Positions 56,170 through 64,000 of a stretch of 64,000 nucleotides of DNA are shown here, one piece after another. The notes under the pieces were generated by a model. That model ran no database searches, was not told where the DNA came from, and worked only from the letters and a program-made list of their open reading frames with translations. A program made the position numbers and the translations under genes. The first letter of the stretch is position 1. Every line of letters starts with the position of its first letter. The stretch is from Xanthostigma xanthostigma (Eukaryota > Arthropoda > Insecta > Raphidioptera > Raphidiidae): the NCBI GenBank assembly GCA_963575645.1, contig OY754470.1, positions 43,617,201-43,681,200 on the forward strand, read 5' to 3'.

Positions 56170-56171
56170 AA

Positions 56172-56182
56172 TGGTAGCAGAG
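56172..56182 (+). other. Primer binding site, initiator-tRNA-Met type
   Basis: TGGTAGCAGAG starts two bases after the 5' LTR. It is complementary to the 3' end (...CUCUGCUACCA) of animal initiator tRNA-Met as I know it; complementarity stops after 11 nt. Confidence 0.7.
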
Positions 56183-56252
56183 CGTAGTTTTATGAAGAAA
56201 TAATATCAAAATCAAACAATTTATATTTATTAAATTATTTTCGTGAAGCATA

Positions 56253-57383
56253 ATGCCGATGAATCATAGTCCGACAAGAAGACGTCCACCCACTCGGTCA
56301 ACTCCAATCGACGAACAAAATAAAAAAGCAAGAAATGAAAATCAACCTCAAGTTACTGAAATGGGTGAAGCAACAAATCTACAACTTCCAAATTTTGATG
56401 AATATCAACAGTATTCAGAGCTTTATCAAAATTTAGATTTTACTAGTTCGCAAACCAGTCCAACTACAACTCTTACATCATCTCTAAATACTGAAATGTG
56501 TTATACAACTGCCGGATCTACACAACCTTTGAATACAATTCAATCAGACAAGACGTTAAATTCAAATCAAGTATTTTCTACCTCATTTGAAAAATTATCT
56601 ATTAATACAAATAAAATAATAGATCAAAATACTACAAGAAACAGGATGTCTCCTAAATCTACTGAACACCAATACCAACAATTAGTTCAAGCAGCGATCG
56701 TAAATACTAATCTACTGACGCAACTGCACGATAATTTATTAGATAACAAGCCAACATCGCAGAATCATTTACACCGAAATTTATTTCCAACATTTTTGCC
56801 AGATATTAATAAATTGATTTCATCAGTACCTCAAACAGATGGCACAGAGCCTAACGAATTTTTGAATTTTTTGGTTGAAATTGAAAGGATTATGAATTTA
56901 CAAATAATACCTCCATCACATTTAATGGAAGGTTTAATTACTCATGTTCATGGAGCACTTCGTAAATGGTTAGCATCTACATCCCTGCAATACAGAGATA
57001 ATTGGAACCAATGTAAAAACGATATGTTAAATTATTTTCTATCACGCCAGCAAATAAGTCGTCTGATACGTACACATGTCTTTAGAATACAAAGAATTGA
57101 TGAAACTTTAGCAGCATATGCTGAAGATGTAAGAATGCGAGCTTATGCTTTAAACTACACTAATCGCGATGAAGAAATTCTGATACACGTTTGGGATTCT
57201 GCATCATCTAAATATCTGAATAAAATCTGCACTCTGGACGTTCCGTCAACGTTTGAAAATCTATTTCAAATTGCGCGTAAAATTGATGAAGCCACTCGCC
57301 GCCTGGATGAAGCTAATTTACGTGAAGCTGATGTAAACTTAACAACGTCCAAATCTGCACGAATTCCGACTTCAAAAAACTGA
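56253..57383 (+). CDS. gag: Gag-like structural protein of the retrotransposon
   Basis: A 376-residue ORF beginning at the ATG 84 bases after the 5' LTR. The first ~150 residues are polar and Asn/Thr/Gln-rich, looking disordered. Residues ~190-350 form the conserved-looking part, with FLNFLVEIERIM, a GALRKWLA segment and ETLAAYAEDVRMRAYALNY, resembling the capsid region of Ty3/Gypsy gag proteins. No CCHC zinc knuckle is visible, which is notable but known in some lineages. The ORF ends in TGA (57381-57383) directly after an A_AAA_AAC slippery heptamer. Its role would be to form the cytoplasmic particle that packages the element RNA. Recognised by position and general character, not by a precise family match. 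Confidence 0.85.
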   Translation: MPMNHSPTRRRPPTRSTPIDEQNKKARNENQPQVTEMGEATNLQLPNFDEYQQYSELYQNLDFTSSQTSPTTTLTSSLNTEMCYTTAGSTQPLNTIQSDKTLNSNQVFSTSFEKLSINTNKIIDQNTTRNRMSPKSTEHQYQQLVQAAIVNTNLLTQLHDNLLDNKPTSQNHLHRNLFPTFLPDINKLISSVPQTDGTEPNEFLNFLVEIERIMNLQIIPPSHLMEGLITHVHGALRKWLASTSLQYRDNWNQCKNDMLNYFLSRQQISRLIRTHVFRIQRIDETLAAYAEDVRMRAYALNYTNRDEEILIHVWDSASSKYLNKICTLDVPSTFENLFQIARKIDEATRRLDEANLREADVNLTTSKSARIPTSKN

Positions 57384-57448
57384 ATGACGTCGTCAAATTG
57401 AAGAACATACCGCCATCAAAACGGAATTATTTTTCAAATTTGACGACG
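57374..57448 (+). promoter_or_regulatory. Predicted programmed -1 ribosomal frameshift signal between gag and pol
   Basis: The heptamer A_AAA_AAC (57374-57380) lies in the gag frame as X_XXY_YYZ and is followed at once by the gag stop. After a 7-nt spacer, 57388-57402 can pair with 57433-57448, a stem of about 15 bp with one bulge and a 30-nt loop. Shifting back one base enters the pol frame, which is open from there. Slippery site, spacer and stem match the canonical -1 frameshift layout. Confidence 0.8.
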
Positions 57449-60400
57449 AAGAACAAATTACATAATAATTACCAAAATAAAATACCTTTTATCGACATCA
57501 GTATTGGTCGTCACAAATTTTCTGCCTTGATTGATACGGGAGCTTCAACAAATTTAATTGACCAGAATTCATTGAACGAAATAAAAAAATCACGAAGAAT
57601 TCAGGAGTACAAGATACGACATATCACAATTACCTTAGGAAATGGTTCCAGTTGTATTGTAAAAAAGGCTGTTGAAATTGTTATCAAAATTTCTAAATTG
57701 ACATGGAAAATGAAATTTCTTATACTCAACAAATTAACATTTCCTATTGTAATCGGGAACGCCAGTCTTCGCAAAACTCAAGCAATTATTGATTATTCAC
57801 GATCTCAAGTACATTTTGACTTTTGTAAGGTATCTGTGCCTATAATGTTTAAATCTCCGAATGATTTCAGTGATGTTTATAATTTGATGATTGAACAACA
57901 ATTTAATTTGAAGCCAGAACAAAATCGAAAATTAAAATTATTATTGTCAAGCTTTTCCGATGTACTGACAGACAGAATTGGTCATGCACACAAGTACGAA
58001 ATGAAGATCCATATGCGTGATAAAATTCCTGTTTATAGAAGCCCTTATCCGTTGCCACCGCCGAAAGCTGCACAAATGCAACAATATTTAAGAAAACTTC
58101 AAAAGGACGGAATAATCGAAAAATGCGTATCGCCTTATGCATCACCTGCCTTCATTTTAAAAAAGAAAGATGGTACTCCACGACTAGTTGTCGACTACCG
58201 AATGGTGAACAAAAACGTCGTTTTCGATCCATATCCTAGCCCGAGATTGGATGAGTTGTTCCAGTGTTTAAATGGATCTGTTGTTTTTTCTACAATAGAT
58301 CTCACGTCAGCATTTTTCCAAGTGCCGCTTACAGAAGATTCAAAAAATGTTACTGCGTTTGTTGTTCCATGGGGACAATATCGTTTCACGCATGCGCCAC
58401 AAGGACTTTCTACATCACCTCAAGGATTGAATAGAATTATACTCGACATCTTTGGAGATTTGAAATACGACTATTGTTTACCATATCTAGATGATCTGTT
58501 AATCCATAGTCCATCTATTGAAAGCCATTTTGAACACCTCAACGAAGTTTTAACACGCTTACGAGAGACCGGTTTAACAGCAAATCCAAAGAAATCGAAG
58601 TTTTTCTTTTCAAAATTGAAATATCTCGGACACGTAATATCAACAGACGGTTTACAATTAGATCCTGAACGAGTACAATCAATTAACGACATTCCAATGC
58701 CACGTAACATCAAACAGCTGCGATCTTTTATTGGACTAGCTTCATTTTTTGGTAAATTTATACCTAACTTTGCCGAAATTTGTGCTCCGCTTAACAACTT
58801 AAAAAAGAAAGGCGTCAAATTCAAATTCACGGATGAACAAATAACCTCTTTTAAAGAAATCAAATCGAAATTAGTGTCGGCACCCGTATTGAAATTCCCC
58901 GACTTTAAAAGAGAATTCGTATTAAGATGTGACAGTAGCGATATTGCGATAGGTGCAGTATTGTTGCAAAGCTATGATGGTAACCTATTACCTGTGGCTT
59001 ATGCGTCGCGGAAACTTACAGATCCTGAAAAACGTCTGATTATTTATGAGAGAGAATGTTTGGCATTAGTATGGTCCGTTCAACGATTTCGAGACTATTT
59101 ACAACATAACAAATTTATTGTTCAAACTGACAACGCAGCTCTCAATTGGTTATATAACTCACCAAAAGCTTGTGGTAAAACTGCAAGATGGCTACTGACT
59201 CTAGCTAATTTTGAATTTGACGTTATGCATATTAGTGGCAAACTGAACACAGTTGCAGACGCTCTGTCACGATTATATGAAGAAGACAATACTGATGAAG
59301 ATACTGTGACGGAAAGACCTCAAGAGCAGCTCAACATTCTCACCCAAATACCCGAAGTTTTTCCATCAATTAAAAAACACCAAGAAGACGACCCATATAC
59401 ACAAGGCATCGCTCAGCGCATAAAAACTGGAAACGATGTAAAAGACTTTGTTATATGCGGCGGTTTATTGTGTAAGATTGTTGGAAAACATCGTAAACGA
59501 CGTATTTTTTTACCTGAAAAATTACGTCCATTAATAAAATATTATTTTCACGATTTAGAGTTGACTGCGCATGGAGGCACAACAAAAACTTACCGATCAA
59601 TCGCTCGAAGATATTACTGGCCTCACATGTATGAAGAAATTAGAGACTACGTGGGTTCATGCGAAATCTGTCAGCGCGTTAAACCATCGCAGCATCCTGT
59701 TGGCGCATCAATGGCATCAAAACTTCCACGCTATCCTTGGTCATCTGTACATTGTGATTATGTTGGCCCTATGTCGATCAGTTCCAAAAAAAATCGCTAC
59801 TGTTTGGTTTGCGTTGATACTTACAGCAAGTTCATTCAGGTAATACCGACAACACGTTGCACGTCTAATGTTACTGTACGTGTTTTAGAAGATATTTGGT
59901 ATCAATTTGGCCCTCCAACTGCTATTTGTACGGATAATGCTCGCAATTTTACATCACGGGAATTTAAAGAAATGTGTTTACGTTGGGGTTGTAAACAAAT
60001 TCTTACATCACCATACAACCCGAAGGCAAATAACGCTGAGCGAATTAACAAAGTCTTGATTGGTGGATTGGCGGCGCTTCTAAAACAATACGCAGCTAAA
60101 CATAACGCATGGGATCGTTTTGTTAAGTCAGTAGTCTACGCGTACAACTCTTCGACAAATGAAACTACCGGATGTACACCAGCGTCAATATTTTTAAGAA
60201 GAGAATTGCTCAATCCTTTGGATAATTTATGGGGTATACATAAAATTGTCAAACGAGACAAAATTCCATCAAAAAACCAAATTGACGAATTTATTGAAAA
60301 TTCTTTACGTAGAAGACAACATTATTATAATTCAAGAAAACCCGCAGGTCATCCATTTCGAGTAGGAAGTCTCATTCTACAAAAACTAATCCGTCGATCT

Positions 60401-60568
60401 ATTCCCGGCATAGCTTCACGCAAGTTTACACCTAGATGGTCCGACGTTAGAAGAATCATACGATTTTCAAGTCCTGTCAGTGTGGTGTTACGAGACGACA
60501 AAAATGGACGAATTTATCGTTCACACATTGACAACATACGTCCGTATCGTCAACGTCGTCGCCATTAA
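57398..60568 (+). CDS. pol: Pol polyprotein: protease, reverse transcriptase, RNase H, integrase
   Basis: The 1056 residues are counted from TTG 57398; the frame has no local ATG and is open upstream into gag, so it is probably made by frameshifting. Domains in order: aspartic protease with DTGAS (46-50); RT with LVVDYRMVN, a PQGLS segment and the catalytic YLDDL (363-367); RNase H with D512, E553 and D578; integrase zinc-binding residues H718, H725, C755 and C758 and catalytic D787, D846 and E881. Only 34 residues separate the last two acids, one fewer than the common D35E spacing. The C-terminus (about 990-1050) resembles a GPY/F module; no chromodomain is seen. The PR-RT-RH-INT order assigns it to Ty3/Gypsy (Metaviridae). 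It acts in cytoplasmic particles and then in nuclear integration. No internal stop or frameshift is seen. Confidence 0.95.
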   Translation: MKNIPPSKRNYFSNLTTKNKLHNNYQNKIPFIDISIGRHKFSALIDTGASTNLIDQNSLNEIKKSRRIQEYKIRHITITLGNGSSCIVKKAVEIVIKISKLTWKMKFLILNKLTFPIVIGNASLRKTQAIIDYSRSQVHFDFCKVSVPIMFKSPNDFSDVYNLMIEQQFNLKPEQNRKLKLLLSSFSDVLTDRIGHAHKYEMKIHMRDKIPVYRSPYPLPPPKAAQMQQYLRKLQKDGIIEKCVSPYASPAFILKKKDGTPRLVVDYRMVNKNVVFDPYPSPRLDELFQCLNGSVVFSTIDLTSAFFQVPLTEDSKNVTAFVVPWGQYRFTHAPQGLSTSPQGLNRIILDIFGDLKYDYCLPYLDDLLIHSPSIESHFEHLNEVLTRLRETGLTANPKKSKFFFSKLKYLGHVISTDGLQLDPERVQSINDIPMPRNIKQLRSFIGLASFFGKFIPNFAEICAPLNNLKKKGVKFKFTDEQITSFKEIKSKLVSAPVLKFPDFKREFVLRCDSSDIAIGAVLLQSYDGNLLPVAYASRKLTDPEKRLIIYERECLALVWSVQRFRDYLQHNKFIVQTDNAALNWLYNSPKACGKTARWLLTLANFEFDVMHISGKLNTVADALSRLYEEDNTDEDTVTERPQEQLNILTQIPEVFPSIKKHQEDDPYTQGIAQRIKTGNDVKDFVICGGLLCKIVGKHRKRRIFLPEKLRPLIKYYFHDLELTAHGGTTKTYRSIARRYYWPHMYEEIRDYVGSCEICQRVKPSQHPVGASMASKLPRYPWSSVHCDYVGPMSISSKKNRYCLVCVDTYSKFIQVIPTTRCTSNVTVRVLEDIWYQFGPPTAICTDNARNFTSREFKEMCLRWGCKQILTSPYNPKANNAERINKVLIGGLAALLKQYAAKHNAWDRFVKSVVYAYNSSTNETTGCTPASIFLRRELLNPLDNLWGIHKIVKRDKIPSKNQIDEFIENSLRRRQHYYNSRKPAGHPFRVGSLILQKLIRRSIPGIASRKFTPRWSDVRRIIRFSSPVSVVLRDDKNGRIYRSHIDNIRPYRQRRRH

Positions 60569-60640
60569 CATTTATCTTATACTTATGTATTTTTTTTTAT
60601 TATTTAGTTTTTTTTTTCTTTTTTGCAAAGGGTTGTCGCC

Positions 60641-61029
60641 TGTAACATTATAACTTTTATAATGTACATTTCGTATACTATACATTTTGTATATTTTTTT
60701 TTAACAGTTACTTAATTATAATTTCGTTTTGTCTGTATTTATTACATAATAATTTTGTATTACTGCTTAGAATTTTGTAAAATTTGAAATTTAGTTCCAT
60801 CGTAGCATTCAATAAATCAACATTAAAATAAAATATTAAAACATCTTATCATTTCTTAAATCAAATCTGACAGCGAAAATACACGCAGCAAAATTTATTT
60901 CACTGATTAAACAGATTAAATGATTATAAAAGAATAAAATTAAAATTTAAAATTGAATACTAAAAATGATATTTATTTAAATCATATCAAAATAAAATAT
61001 CGATCACGGAAAGTAACCAGTGCGTTACA
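60641..61029 (+). repeat. 3' long terminal repeat of the Gypsy-type element
   Basis: A 389-bp copy of the 5' LTR with the same TGTAAC/GTTACA ends. The 72 bases between the pol stop and this LTR are T-rich. No convincing polypurine tract is visible; the nearest candidate is GCAAAGGG about 10 bases upstream. Confidence 0.95.
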
Positions 61030-61339
61030 GTCTAGTGTCGCTCCCTTGAACGACTCGCTTTGAGAGACTCTTTTTAGTAAGCGGAGCGCACAGAGTCAGC
61101 TCCCAATAAAGAGTCGTGTGGACACATCACTAATAGACTGACAGTTCTCTCCTTCTCAAATCATTTCTCCGTGCGTAAAAGCGATTACAGCTCTACCGGT
61201 GCTATTTTTAAAACTAAAATGTTGAGATTAACGTCCCATGAAGAACTCAGAATCGCACTACAAATCCAGCATGTGGAAATTTGAAAATAATAATCCGGAA
61301 AAAAATATATAAATTACGTATCCAAAACTGTTAAAAAAA

Positions 61340-61440
61340 TTCGTCTGTAGGATCTCGTTCATATTTTGGATTTAAAAATAGCATCGGGAGAGCTGTAAAT
61401 GTTTTTAGGCGAAGAGAAGGGATTTGAGGTGAAGAATCCA
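61340..61440. repeat. Repeat shared with 28034-28140
   Basis: AGCATCGGGAGAGCTGTAA followed by TTAGGCGAAGAGAA and TTTGAGGTGAAGA matches AGCATCGGGAGAGCTGTAAC and TTAGGCGAGGAGAA at 28082. Identity of the family is unknown. Confidence 0.6.
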
Positions 61441-61797
61441 GGAACAAATTTGTATTGAACTGATTTTAGATTCTACTACTAGAGATTGAGATAGGAAGTT
61501 TGTGAGAGGGTAAATTTGCTTAATTTGTTCTTGGGGGGGGGGTCGTGGTTCGAAAAATATTAAAAAAATATTTTGCTAGCGGGAATACTTTGTAAGTTTG
61601 TTTTGTCTGCGTTCCAATCCAGCTCATAACATAGCAATTAACAATATAACGTATACGTGCTTGTGGAAGGTAAACGATGCAGGCAATTATCAGTTTTCTA
61701 CGCTCGTCTTTGACCTAGAATTCTTAGAAAGAAAAGGACTTAGACCTTGGGAATACATTCACATAAACTGTTTTCCATACACAGCGTGATTCATTAA

Positions 61798-62086
61798 CCC
61801 CTTCGTTCCTGGCGGTCATTTCAATGGACATATTATTTTAAGGCGTCAGCGTAATTAAATATCAAATATAAACACTCCATTGTGCTTGGGGCTTATCTGA
61901 GATGTAGGCATGCCAAACAAAACAAAGAAATACTATGTGCGTAGGTAGAAATATCGAGTCAAGTGTTGACCGCAGTCATGGATTCACGCAAAGCTGGTAT
62001 TACTTACGTATTTTCATAATGTAATTTATTGTTCTTGTGCGGATATTTATTTTAATTTATTGAAGTTTCTAAAAGGTCCGAAGGGG
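61798..62086. mobile_element. piggyBac-like MITE
   Basis: The ends CCCCTTCG / CGAAGGGG are flanked on both sides by TTAA (61794-61797 and 62087-62090), the diagnostic piggyBac target. 289 bp, no coding capacity seen. Confidence 0.65.
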
Positions 62087-62108
62087 TTAAGTGTCTAAGA
62101 TTGTCATC

Positions 62109-62677
62109 TAGTGATGTGTCCACATGACTCCTTATTGAGAGCTGGCTCCGTGCGCTCCGCTCACTAAAAAGAGTCGCTCAGAGGGAGTAGTTCAAAGGAG
62201 CGACACTAGACAGTACGCACTACACAAGACTGCAGATGTGTAACTGTCAGCATGGATGCTCAGGAGTCACTTAGCATTGCACAGCACAATACACACATTA
62301 GCTCTGAGCTCATTTTCATATGATTCTGATCTTATATTATTCGCATTTCGGATAAACTATTATAAAGTATAATAAAAGCTTAACAATAATAATGTTAATT
62401 GTTACAATATTATATATCTTTGTCAACGACGTCAATATGAATGGTTTGTCACTGTAAACAGTGTGTCATTCAACATTAAACGACTCAGCAAAGATAACTC
62501 CGTACGTGCAAAAGTGTCTCTGTCCCCTGTGCTGTGTGCGCTGTGCAAATGTGCGAATGCATCAGTACAGAGCAATGGCGCACGGAGTGAGTCATTCACA
62601 TAAAAAGAGCGACTCGCTCCGCTCCGAGAAAGGAGTCGTTCATTATGAACGACTCGCTCAGGAGCGACACATCACTA
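62109..62677 (+). mobile_element. hAT-like non-autonomous element, copy B
   Basis: 569 bp with terminal inverted repeats TAGTGATGTGTC / GACACATCACTA. The flanking octamers TTGTCATC (62101-62108) and TTGTTATC (62678-62685) match at 7 of 8 bases, as expected for a hAT target duplication. The interior contains no transposase. Confidence 0.75.
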
Positions 62678-62904
62678 TTGTTATCTTTGTCGGTTTGCAA
62701 AATTTTGCGAGCACAGCGCCCAACTGCCGTTATGGTTAGTGTATAGAGTTACGATTAATGATTGAAATAAAGTTTCTCTGTTGTGCTGTGTACAGAATGA
62801 TTTAGAAGTAGGAGTGGAAAAAATCCCCAAAACACTGCGGTTTAAATAAACATCATCCCAAAATATAAAAGAAATCGGCAAGTTAATTTTCGGGAAATAA
62901 AAAA

Positions 62905-63024
62905 GTTTTGTCCATCCTGAAGATACATTCTAAATATTGGTGAAAACATTTTGAAATTGGATGAGTAGTATCGGAGATTACCTCCTACGTCCAAATTTAA
63001 AAACTTTACCTCTTTATAATAGAT
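62905..63024 (-). repeat. RTE/SINE-like fragment
   Basis: GTCCATCCTGAAGATACATT to AACTTTACCTCTTTATAATA matches the reverse complement of the 28155 family. Confidence 0.7.
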
Positions 63025-63146
63025 AGATATTTATTTTACACTGTGACAAACAATTAGCGAAGTGACGTCATACAAGAAATTTACATTTCAAATTTACAAT
63101 TAAAATATTCATCAATAAAATATAGACAATTTTCAGTTAAAAGTTT

Positions 63147-63365
63147 TCAGATAAAATTGTTAAATTTTTTAAATGGCAAGTTTTTGATATAATTTGGGAT
63201 CTTGTTATAAAGTTTCAATGATATGTAGGTAAAATTTTTTTGTGTGGCACTTAGACGGCATAGAGGTAGACACATGGAGTTTTTGTTCCGTGTGTTATGT
63301 TGATGTAAGTCAGAATTAATGGTTAAGGCGTTATTGTTTTTTTTTAACATAGGTATATTAGACAA
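63147..63365 (-). pseudogene. 3'-terminal fragment of a LINE reverse-transcriptase ORF
   Basis: The minus-strand frame encodes HNTRNK, then LPLCRLSATQKNFTYISLKL and YNKIPNYIKNLPF. This resembles the extreme C-terminus of non-LTR retrotransposon ORF2 proteins (NTRNK...LP..R....F...KLYN.LP..IK). RT and endonuclease domains are absent, so it is a 5'-truncated dead copy. It lies next to an RTE/SINE-like tail. Confidence 0.7.
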
Positions 63366-63533
63366 TGGTAATTAGTACCTACAGATAAATAATGCAAATA
63401 ACTACATTATTTTTTACCCGACTGCTTGTATTTACGGATGTTCCACCGTAGCGCCTAAACTATTCATCCAAATTTTGATAAATAAGGTGTCAAGTTGTTG
63501 CGGTTTGAAAACATTTTTTTTTTATGTAAGTAC

Positions 63534-63573
63534 AAATTTACGGTTTTCGGATTTTTCCGAAAACCGTAAATTT
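63534..63573. repeat. Perfect 18-bp hairpin
   Basis: AAATTTACGGTTTTCGGA pairs exactly with TCCGAAAACCGTAAATTT across a TTTT loop. Confidence 0.85.
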
Positions 63574-64000
63574 CTATAACACATTGCTTCTTGCCAAATT
63601 TTATGATTCTATGTCAACAGGAAGTATTCTATAGGTTTGGATTCCCAATAGTTTTGATATAAGACAAACAGACGGACAGCAAAGTGATCCTATAAGGGTT
63701 CCTTTTTTCCTTTTGAGGTACGGAACCTTAAAAAGAAGTTGCCAAGTTCTCACGTCGTAAGTTTTTTATAAACGACTCATGTATGTAAACTTGCCAAGTG
63801 AAAACTTGTCTCCCCGTTAGATTTCACTTATTTTTTTGTCCGTTGTATCGAAATTGGCCCTTTTTCACAATCATGTTTTTGGTGGAATAATAACTGATAA
63901 TTCTAGATATTGACGGTATATTCACCAGAATAATTCTAGTTGTCTGGCTACTCTATAATATACATACATGCTTTTTTTTATTATATACGTTCTGTTGCGT

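Larger units (their letters stand above)
55780..61029 (+). mobile_element. Complete Ty3/Gypsy-type LTR retrotransposon
   Basis: The 5.25-kb element has LTRs of 390 bp (55780-56169) and 389 bp (60641-61029), a primer binding site, a gag-like ORF and a pol ORF in the order protease-RT-RNase H-integrase. Both LTRs start TGTAAC and end GTTACA. The host sequence GTCT is duplicated on each side (55776-55779 and 61030-61033). The LTRs differ only by one T in a poly-T run, so insertion is recent. No envelope ORF follows pol. Uninterrupted ORFs suggest it could be active. Confidence 0.96.
55723..61132 (-). mobile_element. Inverted-repeat transposon copy A, split by the Gypsy-type element
   Basis: Sequence 55723-55779 joined to 61030-61132 (minus one GTCT duplication) is the reverse complement of the first ~140 bp of copy B at 62109-62249, with mismatches. 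Its outer end is ...GACACATCACTA at 61132. The opposite end is missing; homology stops near 55723 beside a pogo-like fragment. Confidence 0.75.

Overview
The window is AT-rich, intron- and transposon-dense animal DNA with no bacterial gene organisation. Several dispersed repeats look like families I associate with Lepidoptera: the 'GGGTTCCGTA ... ACGGAACC ... TTGATCGGTT' repeat, the 'CTAGCTGTTACCCGCGATTT' stretch, the 'GGTAAAGTTTGTAAGTTTGG' / 'CTAGCGGCC' RTE/SINE-like tail, and the 'CGGATGTTCCACCGTAGCG' repeat. A moth or butterfly nuclear scaffold is therefore my best reading. It is an inference from remembered repeat families, not a database match.

One host gene is clearly supported. It lies on the minus strand from about 49297 (start) to 24308 and encodes an SLC1-family excitatory amino acid transporter (EAAT) in nine recognisable coding exons. 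All splice sites are GT-AG, all intron phases agree, and the frame is open for 517 codons. The C-terminal tail beyond 24308 is unresolved. Residues contacting an acidic substrate and sodium in TM7/TM8 are kept. However, the Tyr-Glu pair after NMDGT in TM7, needed for potassium and proton coupling in classical EAATs, reads Phe-Val, and both hairpin tips (HP1, HP2) are divergent. The gene looks intact but functionally unusual.

The introns, 0.5-7.4 kb long, are packed with nested DNA transposons and foldbacks: hAT-like elements with 8-bp duplications, a 0.93-kb Tc1-like foldback inside a hAT-like element, a PIF/Harbinger element carrying an N-terminal transposase relic, and two long foldbacks each hosting a copy of one 'ACGTGATAACG' element. 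LINE 3'-end and RTE/SINE-like tails are also present. Two elements end within about 20 bp of splice donors.

Downstream of the gene (1-24 kb) I see no firm gene. This part holds a 6.1-kb higher-order tandem array (two units of about 2.8 kb plus a partial third, 4641-10770), many MITEs, a perfect 48-bp-arm snap-back, and long stretches without recognisable content. Upstream (50-64 kb) is a young, complete Ty3/Gypsy-type retrotransposon (55780-61029). It has near-identical 390/389-bp LTRs, a 4-bp target duplication, an initiator-Met-type primer site, a gag-like ORF, and a pol ORF (protease, RT, RNase H, integrase) in the -1 frame. The gag/pol junction shows a textbook -1 frameshift signal: slippery A_AAA_AAC directly before the gag stop, a 7-nt spacer, and a strong stem-loop. 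The element landed inside an older inverted-repeat transposon that has a second copy nearby in opposite orientation.
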